A stretch of 64,000 nt of DNA from Arcticimaribacter sp002477625 (GTDB lineage: Bacteria; Bacteroidota; Bacteroidia; Flavobacteriales; Flavobacteriaceae), in assembly GCA_943846665.1 (NCBI GenBank), contig OX044358.1:1922001-1986000 (forward strand), written 5' to 3'. The notes under the pieces are model-generated. The model had not been told where the DNA came from and searched no databases. It saw nothing but the letters and a program-made list of their open reading frames with translations. Within the stretch, counting starts at the first letter, position 1. Every line of letters begins with the position of its first letter. Made by a program: the position numbers and the translations under genes. Below are positions 9,746 through 17,983 of the stretch, piece by piece.

Positions 9746-9753
9746 CAAAGATA
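9746..9753 (-). promoter_or_regulatory. Probable -7 element of the folE operon
   Basis: Minus-strand TATCTTTG fits TAnnTTTG and stands 18 bases before the folE ATG. No good TTG is seen at the expected distance, so only the -7 half is supported. Confidence 0.45.
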
Positions 9754-9807
9754 ATCATTTATGCTAGATTTTTTGGAGCATATCCCTTTTTAGATACAGG
9801 AGTTTTA

Positions 9808-11319
9808 TTATAATTTAAGCGTGTAGGTCAATCCGATGGTAAAACGTTCTCTTTTAAGATCAATAGCATCTGTTAGACCCGTAGAAAAAAGTTGTTGTTG
9901 GCCTCTAAATTCACTGCTTACAATACTCAGATCCAGGGAGCTTCCTCCAAAATTGATTCCTCCGCCAATACTTTTGGTAGAACTGCTGTTGTCAAAGTTT
10001 TTTAGAGTAGCACCTTGCTTAATATATCCGGCACGAATGCTGTAATTTCCAAAGCGGTATTCACCACCAACTCTGAGGACACCAGCGGCATTTACGTTCT
10101 GAATAATGACCTCGTTTTCCTGGTTTAGAAAATCATCATTAGGTTCGTCGAATTGTGCTTTATCGTAGTTTACTTGAGTGTAGTCAACACTGATCAATCC
10201 TTTTTGACCAAAAACATAGGCAAAACTTCCGCTATACTTCGATGGGGTTTTGAAGCGATATTCGGGATAAATATTGGTACTCTCAGGAGCTACTAAAATA
10301 TCGAGTCCGTCATTAGCTTCAATAAACTGTCTAGTTTCCTCGTTAATAGAAAACCAAGTTGGGCTTTCATAGCTCAACCCTACACGGATATTCTTATTTA
10401 TTTTAGCGATCCCCCCGAGCTGAAAAGAGATCCCTTTTCCAAAAGTAAAGAGTTCATTATTAAAGCGAAACATTTTAAGATCAGAACTGTTAGAATAATT
10501 ATCTTCATAAAAATCAGTTATTTCACGATATTCTAATTTGTGGGAATTGATGTTGACTCCCACATGGTACTTGTTTAAGTACTCTCCACTAAAATTGAAG
10601 GTATACTTCTTGATCCCACCACTTCTTTGGGTTACATATTCATGAAAATACCCCTCTGAACCTGAACTTACATTACTGATGTATACAGTATTTGTTGATG
10701 CAACAGTTTCTGCATCGATTATCAAAGATTCATATCCTAAAAAACCTTGTTGAGCCATGAATCCAACTACATCTAATTCATTTAGGTATTCATATAAGAA
10801 AGTAACGTCTTCTCCTGCATCAACATTGACTGTGAAATTTTCTAACTCAAAACCTTGAGCATTATTCAAAAAGTACTGATCGACTCCAGTTGTATTGTAG
10901 CCATCCGCCTCAAAAACATTATTGAAATTTGCCGTTTTTTGGTAATCAAAGGCAAAGCCAATCTTAGACCACGGACTCTGTTCCGTATTCTTTAAAATCA
11001 AAGCAAAACCTACTTGGTCAAATTCAGAGTCTCTATTCTTAGTTTCATAACTGCTTCCAAAATAGGTGGCGTTGGTCTGATTTCGAATGGAGCTGGTCGT
11101 AATGCTGAATTGGGTATGTTCAAATACAGAACCTGCCGCTGGGTTGTTTTGAAGAGCGCTAAAGTTGCCTCCTAAGGCTCCAAAAGCACCCCCCATTGCC
11201 GTATAACGAGCAGTTCCGTTGAGATCAGACGTACTGTATCTCAGGATATCTTGAAAAGTTTGCCCGTTCATTGAAGTGACAAAAAAAAGCAATAGTATGG
11301 CTTTGAAATAATGTTTCAT
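9808..11319 (-). CDS. OmpP1/FadL-family outer-membrane protein
   Basis: A 503-aa protein with a cleavable signal (MKHYFKAILLLFFVTSMNG) followed by QTFQDILRYSTSDLNGTARY and AMGGAFGALGGNFSALQNNPA, the N-terminal hatch region typical of the Bacteroidota branch of the FadL/TodX family. The rest is alternating aromatic beta-strand sequence ending in FTIGLTYTLKL, consistent with a barrel closing strand. FadL proteins carry hydrophobic compounds across the outer membrane; the substrate here is unknown. It starts 27 bases downstream of the lipoprotein gene at 11347-12453, probably in one transcript. Confidence 0.85.
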   Translation of the reverse strand: MKHYFKAILLLFFVTSMNGQTFQDILRYSTSDLNGTARYTAMGGAFGALGGNFSALQNNPAAGSVFEHTQFSITTSSIRNQTNATYFGSSYETKNRDSEFDQVGFALILKNTEQSPWSKIGFAFDYQKTANFNNVFEADGYNTTGVDQYFLNNAQGFELENFTVNVDAGEDVTFLYEYLNELDVVGFMAQQGFLGYESLIIDAETVASTNTVYISNVSSGSEGYFHEYVTQRSGGIKKYTFNFSGEYLNKYHVGVNINSHKLEYREITDFYEDNYSNSSDLKMFRFNNELFTFGKGISFQLGGIAKINKNIRVGLSYESPTWFSINEETRQFIEANDGLDILVAPESTNIYPEYRFKTPSKYSGSFAYVFGQKGLISVDYTQVNYDKAQFDEPNDDFLNQENEVIIQNVNAAGVLRVGGEYRFGNYSIRAGYIKQGATLKNFDNSSSTKSIGGGINFGGSSLDLSIVSSEFRGQQQLFSTGLTDAIDLKRERFTIGLTYTLKL

Positions 11320-11346
11320 AGGATTTAATTGGAATGAGTATGGTTG

Positions 11347-12453
11347 TTAATTTCTTCTACCTGATCTCGATGAACGGGAGCTAGAACTTGATCTTGCAGC
11401 AGAACTTCTGCTGCTCGAACTTCTGCTGCTTGAACTTCGAACATTAGAACTTCTACTACTGTTATTGTAGTTGGAATTATTACTTCTCGAAGACGATGTT
11501 CTCGGTTTGTAATAGTTAGAGTTCGACCCTGAATTCACGTTGTTGGGTCTCCTTGCTTGTGAGCGAGAAGAATTATTGTTGATGATGATGTTGTTGTTCG
11601 TTGGAGTAACATATCGCCGAGCATAGTTTCGAATTTCTTCGCCATTACTTCGCGATACATTAGAAGAATTTCGAATTAAATTCGGAACCCGTGCAACAGT
11701 ATTTGTGCTTCTTGAACCAATATTTCCTCGTCGTACTGAAGTAGCAGATATTCTTGAAGCATTGGAGTTGGATCGTCTTGAAGTATTTACTGACCCGCGT
11801 CGAGAATTAGAATAGGATCTTCTTCTGGATTGAACTCTATTTCTAGCTACACGATTGAAATTTCTATTATTGAAGCGATTGAATCTACGATACGGGTTGT
11901 AGGGATAACCTCCATAAAAATAAGGATCATAAAAACCATAGGCATAGGGAGCGTAGTAGGGATTGTAAAATCCCCAACCATAAGGGTTGTATCCTCTTCC
12001 AAAACTACCGTAAAAGCCACCGCCAAAATTCCCAAAACCAAAACGGAAACCATTGTTGAAAAAGGGGTCATAGCCTAAGTAGTTAAAACGATTATCTATA
12101 GGACCACCAACGACATACACATTGGTGCTTTGCGGTGCACTTCCCCACTGTCCTTGGGGGACTTGTGCTGCGTTTGCAGGGTTTCCTGTATAGTTGTCGA
12201 CATCTGTTAAATACACATCAGTTGCAGATTCATCCCATGCATATTCTTTAGATTTTTCATTGAAGTATTGAGAGTATTCAGTCGATTTGGGTGCTTGTTT
12301 TTTAGGCGTATTTTGAACTTGTTGATCACTACTGTAAATGCCATCAGTAGCGTAATAAGAAGTAGGTTGAAAACTACCACAAGAATACAGAAAAATAGAA
12401 AAAACAATAAGAAATGTAGTTCTTAAGATCGAAGTTGATGGATGATTTTTCAT
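11347..12453 (-). CDS. Low-complexity lipoprotein, Tyr/Gly/Asn core and Ser/Arg tail
   Basis: Not a family I recognise with certainty. From the ATG at 12453 the protein is 368 aa: a lipoprotein signal ending LIVFSIFLYSC then GSFQPTSYYATDG. An aromatic core (about 135-195) is built of G, F, Y, N and P, for example YNPYGWGFYNPYYAPYAYGF. The C-terminal 180 residues are dominated by Ser, Arg and Asn and end in SSRSGRRN, a very basic, disordered tail. An ATG-like TTG start 27 bases further upstream would precede the signal and is less likely. It is the first gene before the FadL-like protein. Function unknown; envelope location inferred from the lipobox. Confidence 0.75.
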   Translation of the reverse strand: MKNHPSTSILRTTFLIVFSIFLYSCGSFQPTSYYATDGIYSSDQQVQNTPKKQAPKSTEYSQYFNEKSKEYAWDESATDVYLTDVDNYTGNPANAAQVPQGQWGSAPQSTNVYVVGGPIDNRFNYLGYDPFFNNGFRFGFGNFGGGFYGSFGRGYNPYGWGFYNPYYAPYAYGFYDPYFYGGYPYNPYRRFNRFNNRNFNRVARNRVQSRRRSYSNSRRGSVNTSRRSNSNASRISATSVRRGNIGSRSTNTVARVPNLIRNSSNVSRSNGEEIRNYARRYVTPTNNNIIINNNSSRSQARRPNNVNSGSNSNYYKPRTSSSRSNNSNYNNSSRSSNVRSSSSRSSSSRSSAARSSSSSRSSRSGRRN

Positions 12454-12477
12454 AATATTCAGTTTTAGCAGTTGTAA

Positions 12478-12485
12478 CAAAAGTA
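12478..12485 (-). promoter_or_regulatory. Possible -7 element for the low-complexity lipoprotein gene
   Basis: Minus-strand TACTTTTG fits TAnnTTTG, 24 bases before the ATG at 12453. The nearest TTG is only 14 bases upstream of it, so support is partial. Confidence 0.4.
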
Positions 12486-12791
12486 AATTAAAAGAAGTAC
12501 AACTTGTGGTTCATAAGGTACTATTTCAAATTCTGTGCCAGAAAAATGAACTCTTATAATCTTCGCGTAACTGACCCACAAGATTCATTTTAATTGAAAT
12601 GTCAATGAACTACTAAAAACAATCTAAAAATAAAACTGAATTCCCTATTTTTGCTGTAGCAGTAGACTTCTGAATTTGAGGTTTTTATTTAAGATCTAAG
12701 CACCACTAGTATTTAGAATATGCAATGGGACTAATAATTTTATTCTGTCTTCAGTACATTATGAAAAAATCAGGAATAGCCCTATAAAAAA
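12486..12791. other. Divergent intergenic region without a gene
   Basis: Together with the promoter next to 12453 this is a 338-base gap between divergent genes. The only signal I can point to is a plus-strand TATTTTTG at 12646-12653, a possible -7 element for the cupin gene 138 bases downstream. I see no RNA gene and no repeat. Confidence 0.4.
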
Positions 12792-13268
12792 ATGTTTAAA
12801 GAAATAGAACGACTTATCGGATCCTTAGGTTTTAAAATCATTTCAAAAGACTTCAACAGACCCTGGGGAGGTTTTCTAGTCATCGATGAAAGCCAAGCCC
12901 AAGAGTTTTCTAATCACTTTTTTGAAGGGTTGGATATAGATACACTAAAAATAGGAGGGAAGCTGAGCCCTAAGATTTTGATTGTGAAACCAGAAGCCAG
13001 ACTGTCTTGGCAGTATCATAACCGAAGAGCAGAAATTTGGCAGATATTCCAAGGCTCAGCGGGTGTTGTGAGAAGTGTTGATGATACTGAAACCAAAATG
13101 GAAGTGTATAATGAAGGCGATCAAATTGTTTTAAAGCAAGGAGAACGACACAGGCTAATTGGCTTGGATGAGCCTTGTATAGTTGCAGAAATATGGCAGC
13201 ACAACGATATAAATAACCCTTCGGATGAAGATGATATCATCCGAGTACAAGACGATTTTGGTAGATAA
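12792..13268 (+). CDS. Cupin-domain protein (mannose-6-phosphate isomerase type II-like)
   Basis: A 158-aa single-domain cupin. The first conserved segment resembles that of the C-terminal cupin of mannose-6-phosphate isomerase / mannose-1-phosphate guanylyltransferase: RPWGGFLVIDE near the N-terminus, LSWQYHNRRAEIWQIFQG as the first cupin motif with His and Glu, then LKQGERHRLIGL and IVAEIWQH as the second. These His/Glu residues would hold a divalent metal. It ends 11 bases before the cytidylyltransferase-like gene, so the two probably act together on a sugar or sugar-phosphate. The precise substrate cannot be read from the sequence. Confidence 0.8.
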   Translation: MFKEIERLIGSLGFKIISKDFNRPWGGFLVIDESQAQEFSNHFFEGLDIDTLKIGGKLSPKILIVKPEARLSWQYHNRRAEIWQIFQGSAGVVRSVDDTETKMEVYNEGDQIVLKQGERHRLIGLDEPCIVAEIWQHNDINNPSDEDDIIRVQDDFGR

Positions 13269-13279
13269 AATCTTAAAAG

Positions 13280-13705
13280 ATGAATAAGAAAAAAGGAATG
13301 ATTGTTTCGGGATATTTTAATCCCATCCACAAAGGGCATATCGAGTATTTAAATAACGCCAAAGCTTTGTCCGATGAGTTGTTTGTGATTGTTAACAATG
13401 ATCATCAAAGGGCTTTAAAGGGGAGTGCTGAATTTCAAGAAGAACAAGAACGCGTATGTATCGTTTCTAATATAAAATCGGTAGATCATTGTATACTTTC
13501 TGTAGATCAAGACCGAACCGTATGTAAAACCATTGAGAAAATTGCGCTAGATTTCGGCAACGAATTTGACTTAAGTTTTGCCAATGGTGGAGATCAAACC
13601 AATAGCAGTATACCTGAAAAACCCATCTGTGATCAATTGGGAATATCCTTGGTCGATGGACTAGGCGACAAAATCCAATCGAGCAGTTGGTTGTTGAAGA
13701 AGTAA
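13280..13705 (+). CDS. Cytidylyltransferase-like nucleotidyltransferase
   Basis: A 141-aa protein of the HIGH-superfamily nucleotidyltransferases. GYFNPIHKGHIEYLNNAKAL (about residues 11-30) is the nucleotide-binding signature with HxGH as HKGH. A conserved E-R pair follows in EEQERVCIVSNIKSVD, and FANGGDQTN matches the DR-GGDR-type segment of the family. The likely reaction is NMP transfer from CTP or ATP onto a phosphorylated small molecule; glycerol-3-phosphate and heptose-phosphate adenylyl/cytidylyltransferases are relatives. It sits in an apparent two-gene operon with the cupin protein 11 bases upstream. Confidence 0.8.
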   Translation: MNKKKGMIVSGYFNPIHKGHIEYLNNAKALSDELFVIVNNDHQRALKGSAEFQEEQERVCIVSNIKSVDHCILSVDQDRTVCKTIEKIALDFGNEFDLSFANGGDQTNSSIPEKPICDQLGISLVDGLGDKIQSSSWLLKK

Positions 13706-13964
13706 ATGGTTATCGAAATCCAGCAATCAAAATACCAGGGGTAGATCAGCATTCACTGAATATTCTCTCCAAGAGATTACACAAAGCGACGGGATTGAAC
13801 TGTGTTTTTATGCTCTAATTCCTTAGGCCTTTATTTTCTCAAGATTCACTCAGGTTAATAAAATCAGATAACATTCATTTTTTTGTAGGTAAAACAAAAT
13901 GAAAACAATTAATTTTACACCTCAATATTTTAAAGAGCAAATCGTTTAATTCTATTTCAAACTA

Positions 13965-15443
13965 ATGTCAAAGAAACTTACAACACGATCGGAAGATTAT
14001 TCCAAATGGTATAACGAACTGGTTACTAAAGCTGACTTAGCAGAAAACTCTGCGGTTCGAGGCTGTATGGTAATCAAGCCTTATGGCTATGCCATTTGGG
14101 AAAAAATGCAAGCTGAGTTGGATAAGAAATTCAAAGAAACCGGACATCAAAATGCCTACTTCCCTCTATTGGTACCTAAAAGCCTTTTTGAAGCTGAGGA
14201 AAAGAATGCCGAAGGATTTGCAAAAGAATGTGCGGTAGTCACCCATTACCGTCTTAAGAACAATCCAGATGAGTCGGGGAAACTAATGGTAGACCCTGAC
14301 GCTAAATTAGAGGAGGAACTTGTGGTTCGACCTACCAGTGAAGCAATCATTTGGAGTACCTATAAAAATTGGATTCAGTCCTACAGAGACCTGCCAATTC
14401 TCATTAACCAATGGGCGAACGTTGTGCGTTGGGAAATGCGTACCCGTTTATTCCTAAGAACTGCAGAGTTTTTGTGGCAAGAAGGGCATACCGCCCATGC
14501 AACGAGACAAGAAGCCTTATACGAGACCATTTTGATAAACGATATTTATGCCAATTTTGCAGAAAATTTTATGGCAATTCCTGTCATTAAGGGAGTGAAG
14601 TCAGAAAGTGAACGTTTTGCTGGGGCAGAGGAGACCTATTGTATCGAAACACTGATGCAAGACGGAAAAGCCTTACAGGCTGGAACTTCTCATTTTTTAG
14701 GGCAAAACTTTGCCAAAGCATTTGATGTTAAATTTGCATCCAAAGAAGGGAAGTTGGAGCACGTTTGGGCATCCTCTTGGGGCGTATCGACCCGCCTAAT
14801 GGGCGCGCTCATCATGACCCACTCCGATGATAACGGTTTGGTTTTACCTCCAAATTTAGCACCCATACAAGTCGTCATTGTTCCTATTTACAAAGGAGCA
14901 GAACAATTGGCAGCTATTACCGAAGTAGCCTTAGCCATTAAACAGCAATTGCTTGATTTGGGAGTGAGTGTTAAGTTTGATGATCGCGATAATGTGAAGC
15001 CAGGATTCAAGTTCAACGACTATGAGCTTAAAGGAGTTCCTTTACGCGTTGCAATAGGTCCAAGAGACTTAGAGAAGAACCAAATTGAGCTGGCAAGAAG
15101 AGACACCCTGACCAAGTCTTATGAACCCATCGCTGAACTTGGAACAGTAATTCCGAATTTACTCAAGGAGATTCAAGAAACACTTTTTACAAAAGCGGCA
15201 AATTACAGAGACGATCACATCACGGAGGTAGATGATTTTGAAACTTTTAAAGAAATCCTCAATACCAAAGGGGGGTTTGTTTCGGCGCATTGGGACGGAA
15301 CGTCCGAATCTGAAGAAGCAATAAAGAAAGCTACAAAGGCAACAATACGATGTATTCCGTATGCTTCGGTGTCCAAAGAAGGAAGCTGTGTTTTTTCTGG
15401 AAAACCCTCAGTTCAAAGGGTGTTATTCGCTAAAGCCTACTAA
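13965..15443 (+). CDS. proS: Prolyl-tRNA synthetase (archaeal/eukaryote-like type, no editing insertion)
   Basis: Class II synthetase that charges tRNA-Pro. At 492 aa it is the short ProS type found in Bacteroidota, without the roughly 180-residue INS editing domain of E. coli ProS. Visible motifs: RGCMVIKPYGYAIWEKMQ (motif 1 region), LVVRPTSEAIIW and VVRWEMRTRLFLRTAEFLWQEGH (motif 2), and the C-terminal anticodon-binding and zinc-like domain ending VLFAKAY, characteristic of ProS type 3. It precedes tRNA-Glu and rpsT, which have their own promoter. Confidence 0.96.
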   Translation: MSKKLTTRSEDYSKWYNELVTKADLAENSAVRGCMVIKPYGYAIWEKMQAELDKKFKETGHQNAYFPLLVPKSLFEAEEKNAEGFAKECAVVTHYRLKNNPDESGKLMVDPDAKLEEELVVRPTSEAIIWSTYKNWIQSYRDLPILINQWANVVRWEMRTRLFLRTAEFLWQEGHTAHATRQEALYETILINDIYANFAENFMAIPVIKGVKSESERFAGAEETYCIETLMQDGKALQAGTSHFLGQNFAKAFDVKFASKEGKLEHVWASSWGVSTRLMGALIMTHSDDNGLVLPPNLAPIQVVIVPIYKGAEQLAAITEVALAIKQQLLDLGVSVKFDDRDNVKPGFKFNDYELKGVPLRVAIGPRDLEKNQIELARRDTLTKSYEPIAELGTVIPNLLKEIQETLFTKAANYRDDHITEVDDFETFKEILNTKGGFVSAHWDGTSESEEAIKKATKATIRCIPYASVSKEGSCVFSGKPSVQRVLFAKAY

Positions 15444-15518
15444 TCAGCATATTCAAGAAACTGCTTTTATGTCAAGAAAATTATATAAAAAAAATCAATA
15501 AAAATTAACGGAAAAGGG

Positions 15519-15549
15519 TTGCAGGGTATATTATTTCGTTTTAAATTTG
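15519..15549 (+). promoter_or_regulatory. Promoter of tRNA-Glu (and possibly rpsT)
   Basis: TTG at 15519-15521, 20-base spacer, TAAATTTG at 15542-15549; the tRNA begins 15 bases later. The same TAAATTTG -7 box precedes tRNA-His at 30395-30402. Confidence 0.75.
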
Positions 15550-15563
15550 CAACCATAAAAAAT

Positions 15564-15635
15564 GGCCCGTTCGTCTATCGGTTAGGACGTTAGGTTTTCA
15601 TCCTAGAAAGAGGGGTTCGACTCCCCTACGGGCTA
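15564..15635 (+). tRNA. tRNA-Glu (anticodon UUC)
   Basis: 72 bases folding as a full cloverleaf: acceptor GGCCCGT paired with ACGGGCT plus discriminator A, anticodon loop TTTTCAT with TTC, T arm AGGGG-TTCGACT-CCCCT. CCA is not encoded. Confidence 0.95.
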
Positions 15636-15659
15636 CACATTAAAAAAAACAACATTTAG

Positions 15660-15911
15660 ATGGCAAATCATAAATCTGCATTAAAGAGAATTAGATCAAA
15701 CGACAAGAAAAGATTACGTAACCGTTTTCAACACAAAACAACACGTAACGCTGTCAAAAAGTTGAAAGAACTTACGGATCGTAAAGAAGCTGATGTATTG
15801 CTCAAGAGCGTTATCTCTATGTTAGACAAATTGTCTAAAAACAACATCATACACGCTAACAAAGCAGCTAACTTGAAGTCAAAATTGACTAAACACGTTT
15901 CGGCTCTTTAG
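15660..15911 (+). CDS. rpsT: Small ribosomal subunit protein bS20
   Basis: Primary 16S rRNA-binding protein of the 30S subunit. The 83-aa, strongly basic, helical product begins MANHKSALKRIRSNDKKR and contains RNAVKKLKELTD and IIHANKAANLKSKLTKHV, matching bS20 in length and pattern. It is 24 bases after tRNA-Glu and lacks a separate promoter that I can see, so cotranscription with the tRNA is likely. Closed by the hairpin at 15931-15965. Confidence 0.97.
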   Translation: MANHKSALKRIRSNDKKRLRNRFQHKTTRNAVKKLKELTDRKEADVLLKSVISMLDKLSKNNIIHANKAANLKSKLTKHVSAL

Positions 15912-15930
15912 TTGTATCTATACCCCTTCA

Positions 15931-15965
15931 AAAAAGTGCTATCCATTTGATAGCACTTTTTTTTT
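15931..15965 (+). terminator. Terminator of rpsT
   Basis: 13-bp stem AAAAAGTGCTATC / GATAGCACTTTTT with loop CATTT and a T tract, 19 bases after the stop. The stem is identical to that of the rho terminator at 16061-16094. Confidence 0.85.
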
Positions 15966-16060
15966 GCTTTTGTTTTACAGAAGTACACCATAGCGCTAAA
16001 TCAAATGTAAATTGGGACCTAATCATACTCTTATGGTCTTTTGAGCTCGCTTTAAGACCT

Positions 16061-16094
16061 AAAAAAAGTGCTATCGTCGGATAGCACTTTTTTG
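16061..16094 (-). terminator. Terminator of rho
   Basis: Stem AAAAAGTGCTATC / GATAGCACTTTTT with loop GTCG, flanked by A and T tracts so it can work on either strand. It lies 18 bases beyond the rho stop codon on the minus strand. Same stem as the rpsT terminator, different loop. Confidence 0.8.
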
Positions 16095-16112
16095 TTTTGT
16101 AAGGGTTTTTAT

Positions 16113-17834
16113 TTAAGCATTCATCGAAATCAAAAACTCTTCGTTGTTTTTAGTTCTTTTAAAGCGATCGTTGATGAATTCCATCGCTTCTACAGGATTC
16201 ATGTCGGCAAGATACTTGCGCATGATCCACATGCGTTTTACGGTATTTTCATCCAATAAGATGTCGTCACGTCTTGTGCTCGACGAAATCAAATCTATGG
16301 CAGGGAAAATACGTCGGTTGGAAATTTTACGTTCCAATTGAAGTTCCATATTTCCAGTTCCTTTGAATTCCTCGAAAATAACTTCATCCATTTTAGATCC
16401 GGTCTCTGTCAAAGCAGTTGCAATGATCGATAAGGATCCTCCATTTTCAATGTTACGAGCTGCCCCGAAAAATCGTTTTGGTTTGTGTAGTGCGTTGGCA
16501 TCAACCCCTCCACTCAGTATTTTTCCTGAAGCAGGCTGAACAGTATTATAAGCTCGCGCCAAACGGGTGATGGAGTCTAAGAGTATTACAACATCATGAC
16601 CACATTCGACCAAACGCTTTGCTTTTTCTAAGACAATATTAGCCACTTTAACGTGTCTGTCTGCCGGTTCGTCAAAAGTAGAAGCAACAACCTCTCCTTT
16701 TACATTACGTTGCATATCGGTTACCTCCTCTGGACGTTCATCAATCAAAAGAATGATTTGATACACTTCGGGATGATTGGCAGCGATCGCATTTGCGATG
16801 TCTTTAAGCAGCATGGTCTTACCTGTTTTTGGCTGCGAAACGATCATGCCACGCTGTCCTTTCCCGATAGGAGAGAATAGGTCGATGATTCGAGTTGAAA
16901 TGGTACTCTGTCGCTCTGCTAACTTGAATTTTTCTTGAGGGAAAAGCGGAGTAAGGTGTTCAAAAGATACACGATCGCGAACTACTTTTGGATCGAGACC
17001 ATTGATTTTATTTACTTTAATTAAAGGGAAATATTTTTCTCCTTCTTTGGGTGGACGAACGGTTCCAAGGACGGTGTCTCCAGTTTTAAGACCAAATAAG
17101 CGAATTTGAGACTGAGAAACATATACATCATCAGGAGAAGAGAGGTAATGGTAATCCGATGATCTTAAAAAACCATAGCCTTCAGCCATTATGTCTAAAA
17201 CTCCTTCGGAATCAATAATCCCTTCGAATTCATAATCAGGTTCGCGGTAACGATTGCGTTTGTCTTTGTTGTGATTTGGCTCACCCTGATTTTTGTGCTT
17301 TTGATTGGGGTTGTTATTTTTTCGCTGGTTTGGGTTTTGCTTTTGATTTGGATTCTGCTTCTGATTCGGGTTTTGGTTTGGATTCTGTTTTTGATTGGGA
17401 TTCCCATTCTGTTTCTGATTGGGATTTTGTTTTTGATTGGGGTTCCCGTTTTGATTTTGAGCTCTTGACTTCTCTGGATTATTTCTTTTTGGCTGCGTAG
17501 GTTCTTTCTCCTCTTGGGAGGAGGATTCTGAGCTTACCGCTGTATCGGGTTTGCTTTCTATTGTTTCTGTATTTGTAGTTTTAGTCGGTTTGGACGTTCT
17601 TACATTTGGTTTTTTCGCTCTAACCACTTCTTCTTTTGGTGCAGTTGGAGCTGATGCAGCTGCGGGTGCAATGGGTGCACTCTTTATCGCATCTGGATTT
17701 GCAGAAACATAATCTATGATTTGATAGATCAAATCCATTTTTTTGAGGCCAGTAATTCGCTTTACACCAATTGACTTGGCTATAATTTGTAAATCGGGTA
17801 GTTTTTTACTCTTTAATTCTGATATTTCGTACAT
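16113..17834 (-). CDS. rho: Transcription termination factor Rho with disordered Asn/Gln-rich insertion
   Basis: Hexameric RNA-DNA helicase that ends transcription. The 573-aa protein begins with a Rho_N domain (residues 1-45), then an unusually long linker (about 50-195) that includes Ala/Pro and Ser/Glu-rich parts and a PNQK-type repeat tract (126-182). The cold-shock-like RNA-binding domain follows (GVLDIMAEGYGFLRSSDYHY, 211-230), then the ATPase with Walker A QPKTGKTMLL (334-343), LLIDERPEEV and SGGVDANALHKPKRFFGAARN. E. coli Rho is about 419 aa, so nearly all extra length is linker. Bacteroidota Rho proteins often carry such a linker; one in Bacteroides is reported to drive phase separation. 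Confidence 0.97.
   Translation of the reverse strand: MYEISELKSKKLPDLQIIAKSIGVKRITGLKKMDLIYQIIDYVSANPDAIKSAPIAPAAASAPTAPKEEVVRAKKPNVRTSKPTKTTNTETIESKPDTAVSSESSSQEEKEPTQPKRNNPEKSRAQNQNGNPNQKQNPNQKQNGNPNQKQNPNQNPNQKQNPNQKQNPNQRKNNNPNQKHKNQGEPNHNKDKRNRYREPDYEFEGIIDSEGVLDIMAEGYGFLRSSDYHYLSSPDDVYVSQSQIRLFGLKTGDTVLGTVRPPKEGEKYFPLIKVNKINGLDPKVVRDRVSFEHLTPLFPQEKFKLAERQSTISTRIIDLFSPIGKGQRGMIVSQPKTGKTMLLKDIANAIAANHPEVYQIILLIDERPEEVTDMQRNVKGEVVASTFDEPADRHVKVANIVLEKAKRLVECGHDVVILLDSITRLARAYNTVQPASGKILSGGVDANALHKPKRFFGAARNIENGGSLSIIATALTETGSKMDEVIFEEFKGTGNMELQLERKISNRRIFPAIDLISSSTRRDDILLDENTVKRMWIMRKYLADMNPVEAMEFINDRFKRTKNNEEFLISMNA
17289..17459 (-). repeat. In-frame low-complexity repeat coding the Rho PNQK tract
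   Basis: Codes residues about 126-182 of Rho with repeating units such as NPNQKQ and NGNPNQKQ. The DNA shows imperfect tandem repeats of about 18 bases, so replication slippage could change copy number in whole units without shifting frame. Confidence 0.8.
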
Positions 17835-17962
17835 TCTTTTTGTGAAATTGATTTACTCGGTAGAATCCCGGTAAATGTGAAGTTTGGTTGAAGAACAATC
17901 CTTGATTTGTCGATTGCTTCAACAATAATACGAAAAAAATATAACCCTCAATGAAAAATCTT

Positions 17963-17970
17963 TAATTTTG
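17963..17970 (+). promoter_or_regulatory. Possible -7 element of the DUF4293 gene
   Basis: TAATTTTG fits TAnnTTTG and ends 13 bases before the ATG, implying a very short leader. No TTG is found at the expected spacing. Confidence 0.35.
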
Positions 17971-17983
17971 AAAAAAAAATATA

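Noticed and set aside
11830..12078. Plus-strand and alternate-frame open frames over the low-complexity lipoprotein
   Set aside because: Byproducts of the biased repeats; the minus-strand frame with the lipobox is the credible one.
15966..16060. Possible small RNA between the paired rpsT and rho terminators
   Set aside because: No promoter-like TAnnTTTG box or further stable fold is visible in the 95 bases.
17195..17500. Several open frames on both strands over the rho linker
   Set aside because: They arise from the tandem low-complexity DNA; the Rho frame is the only one continuing into conserved domains.
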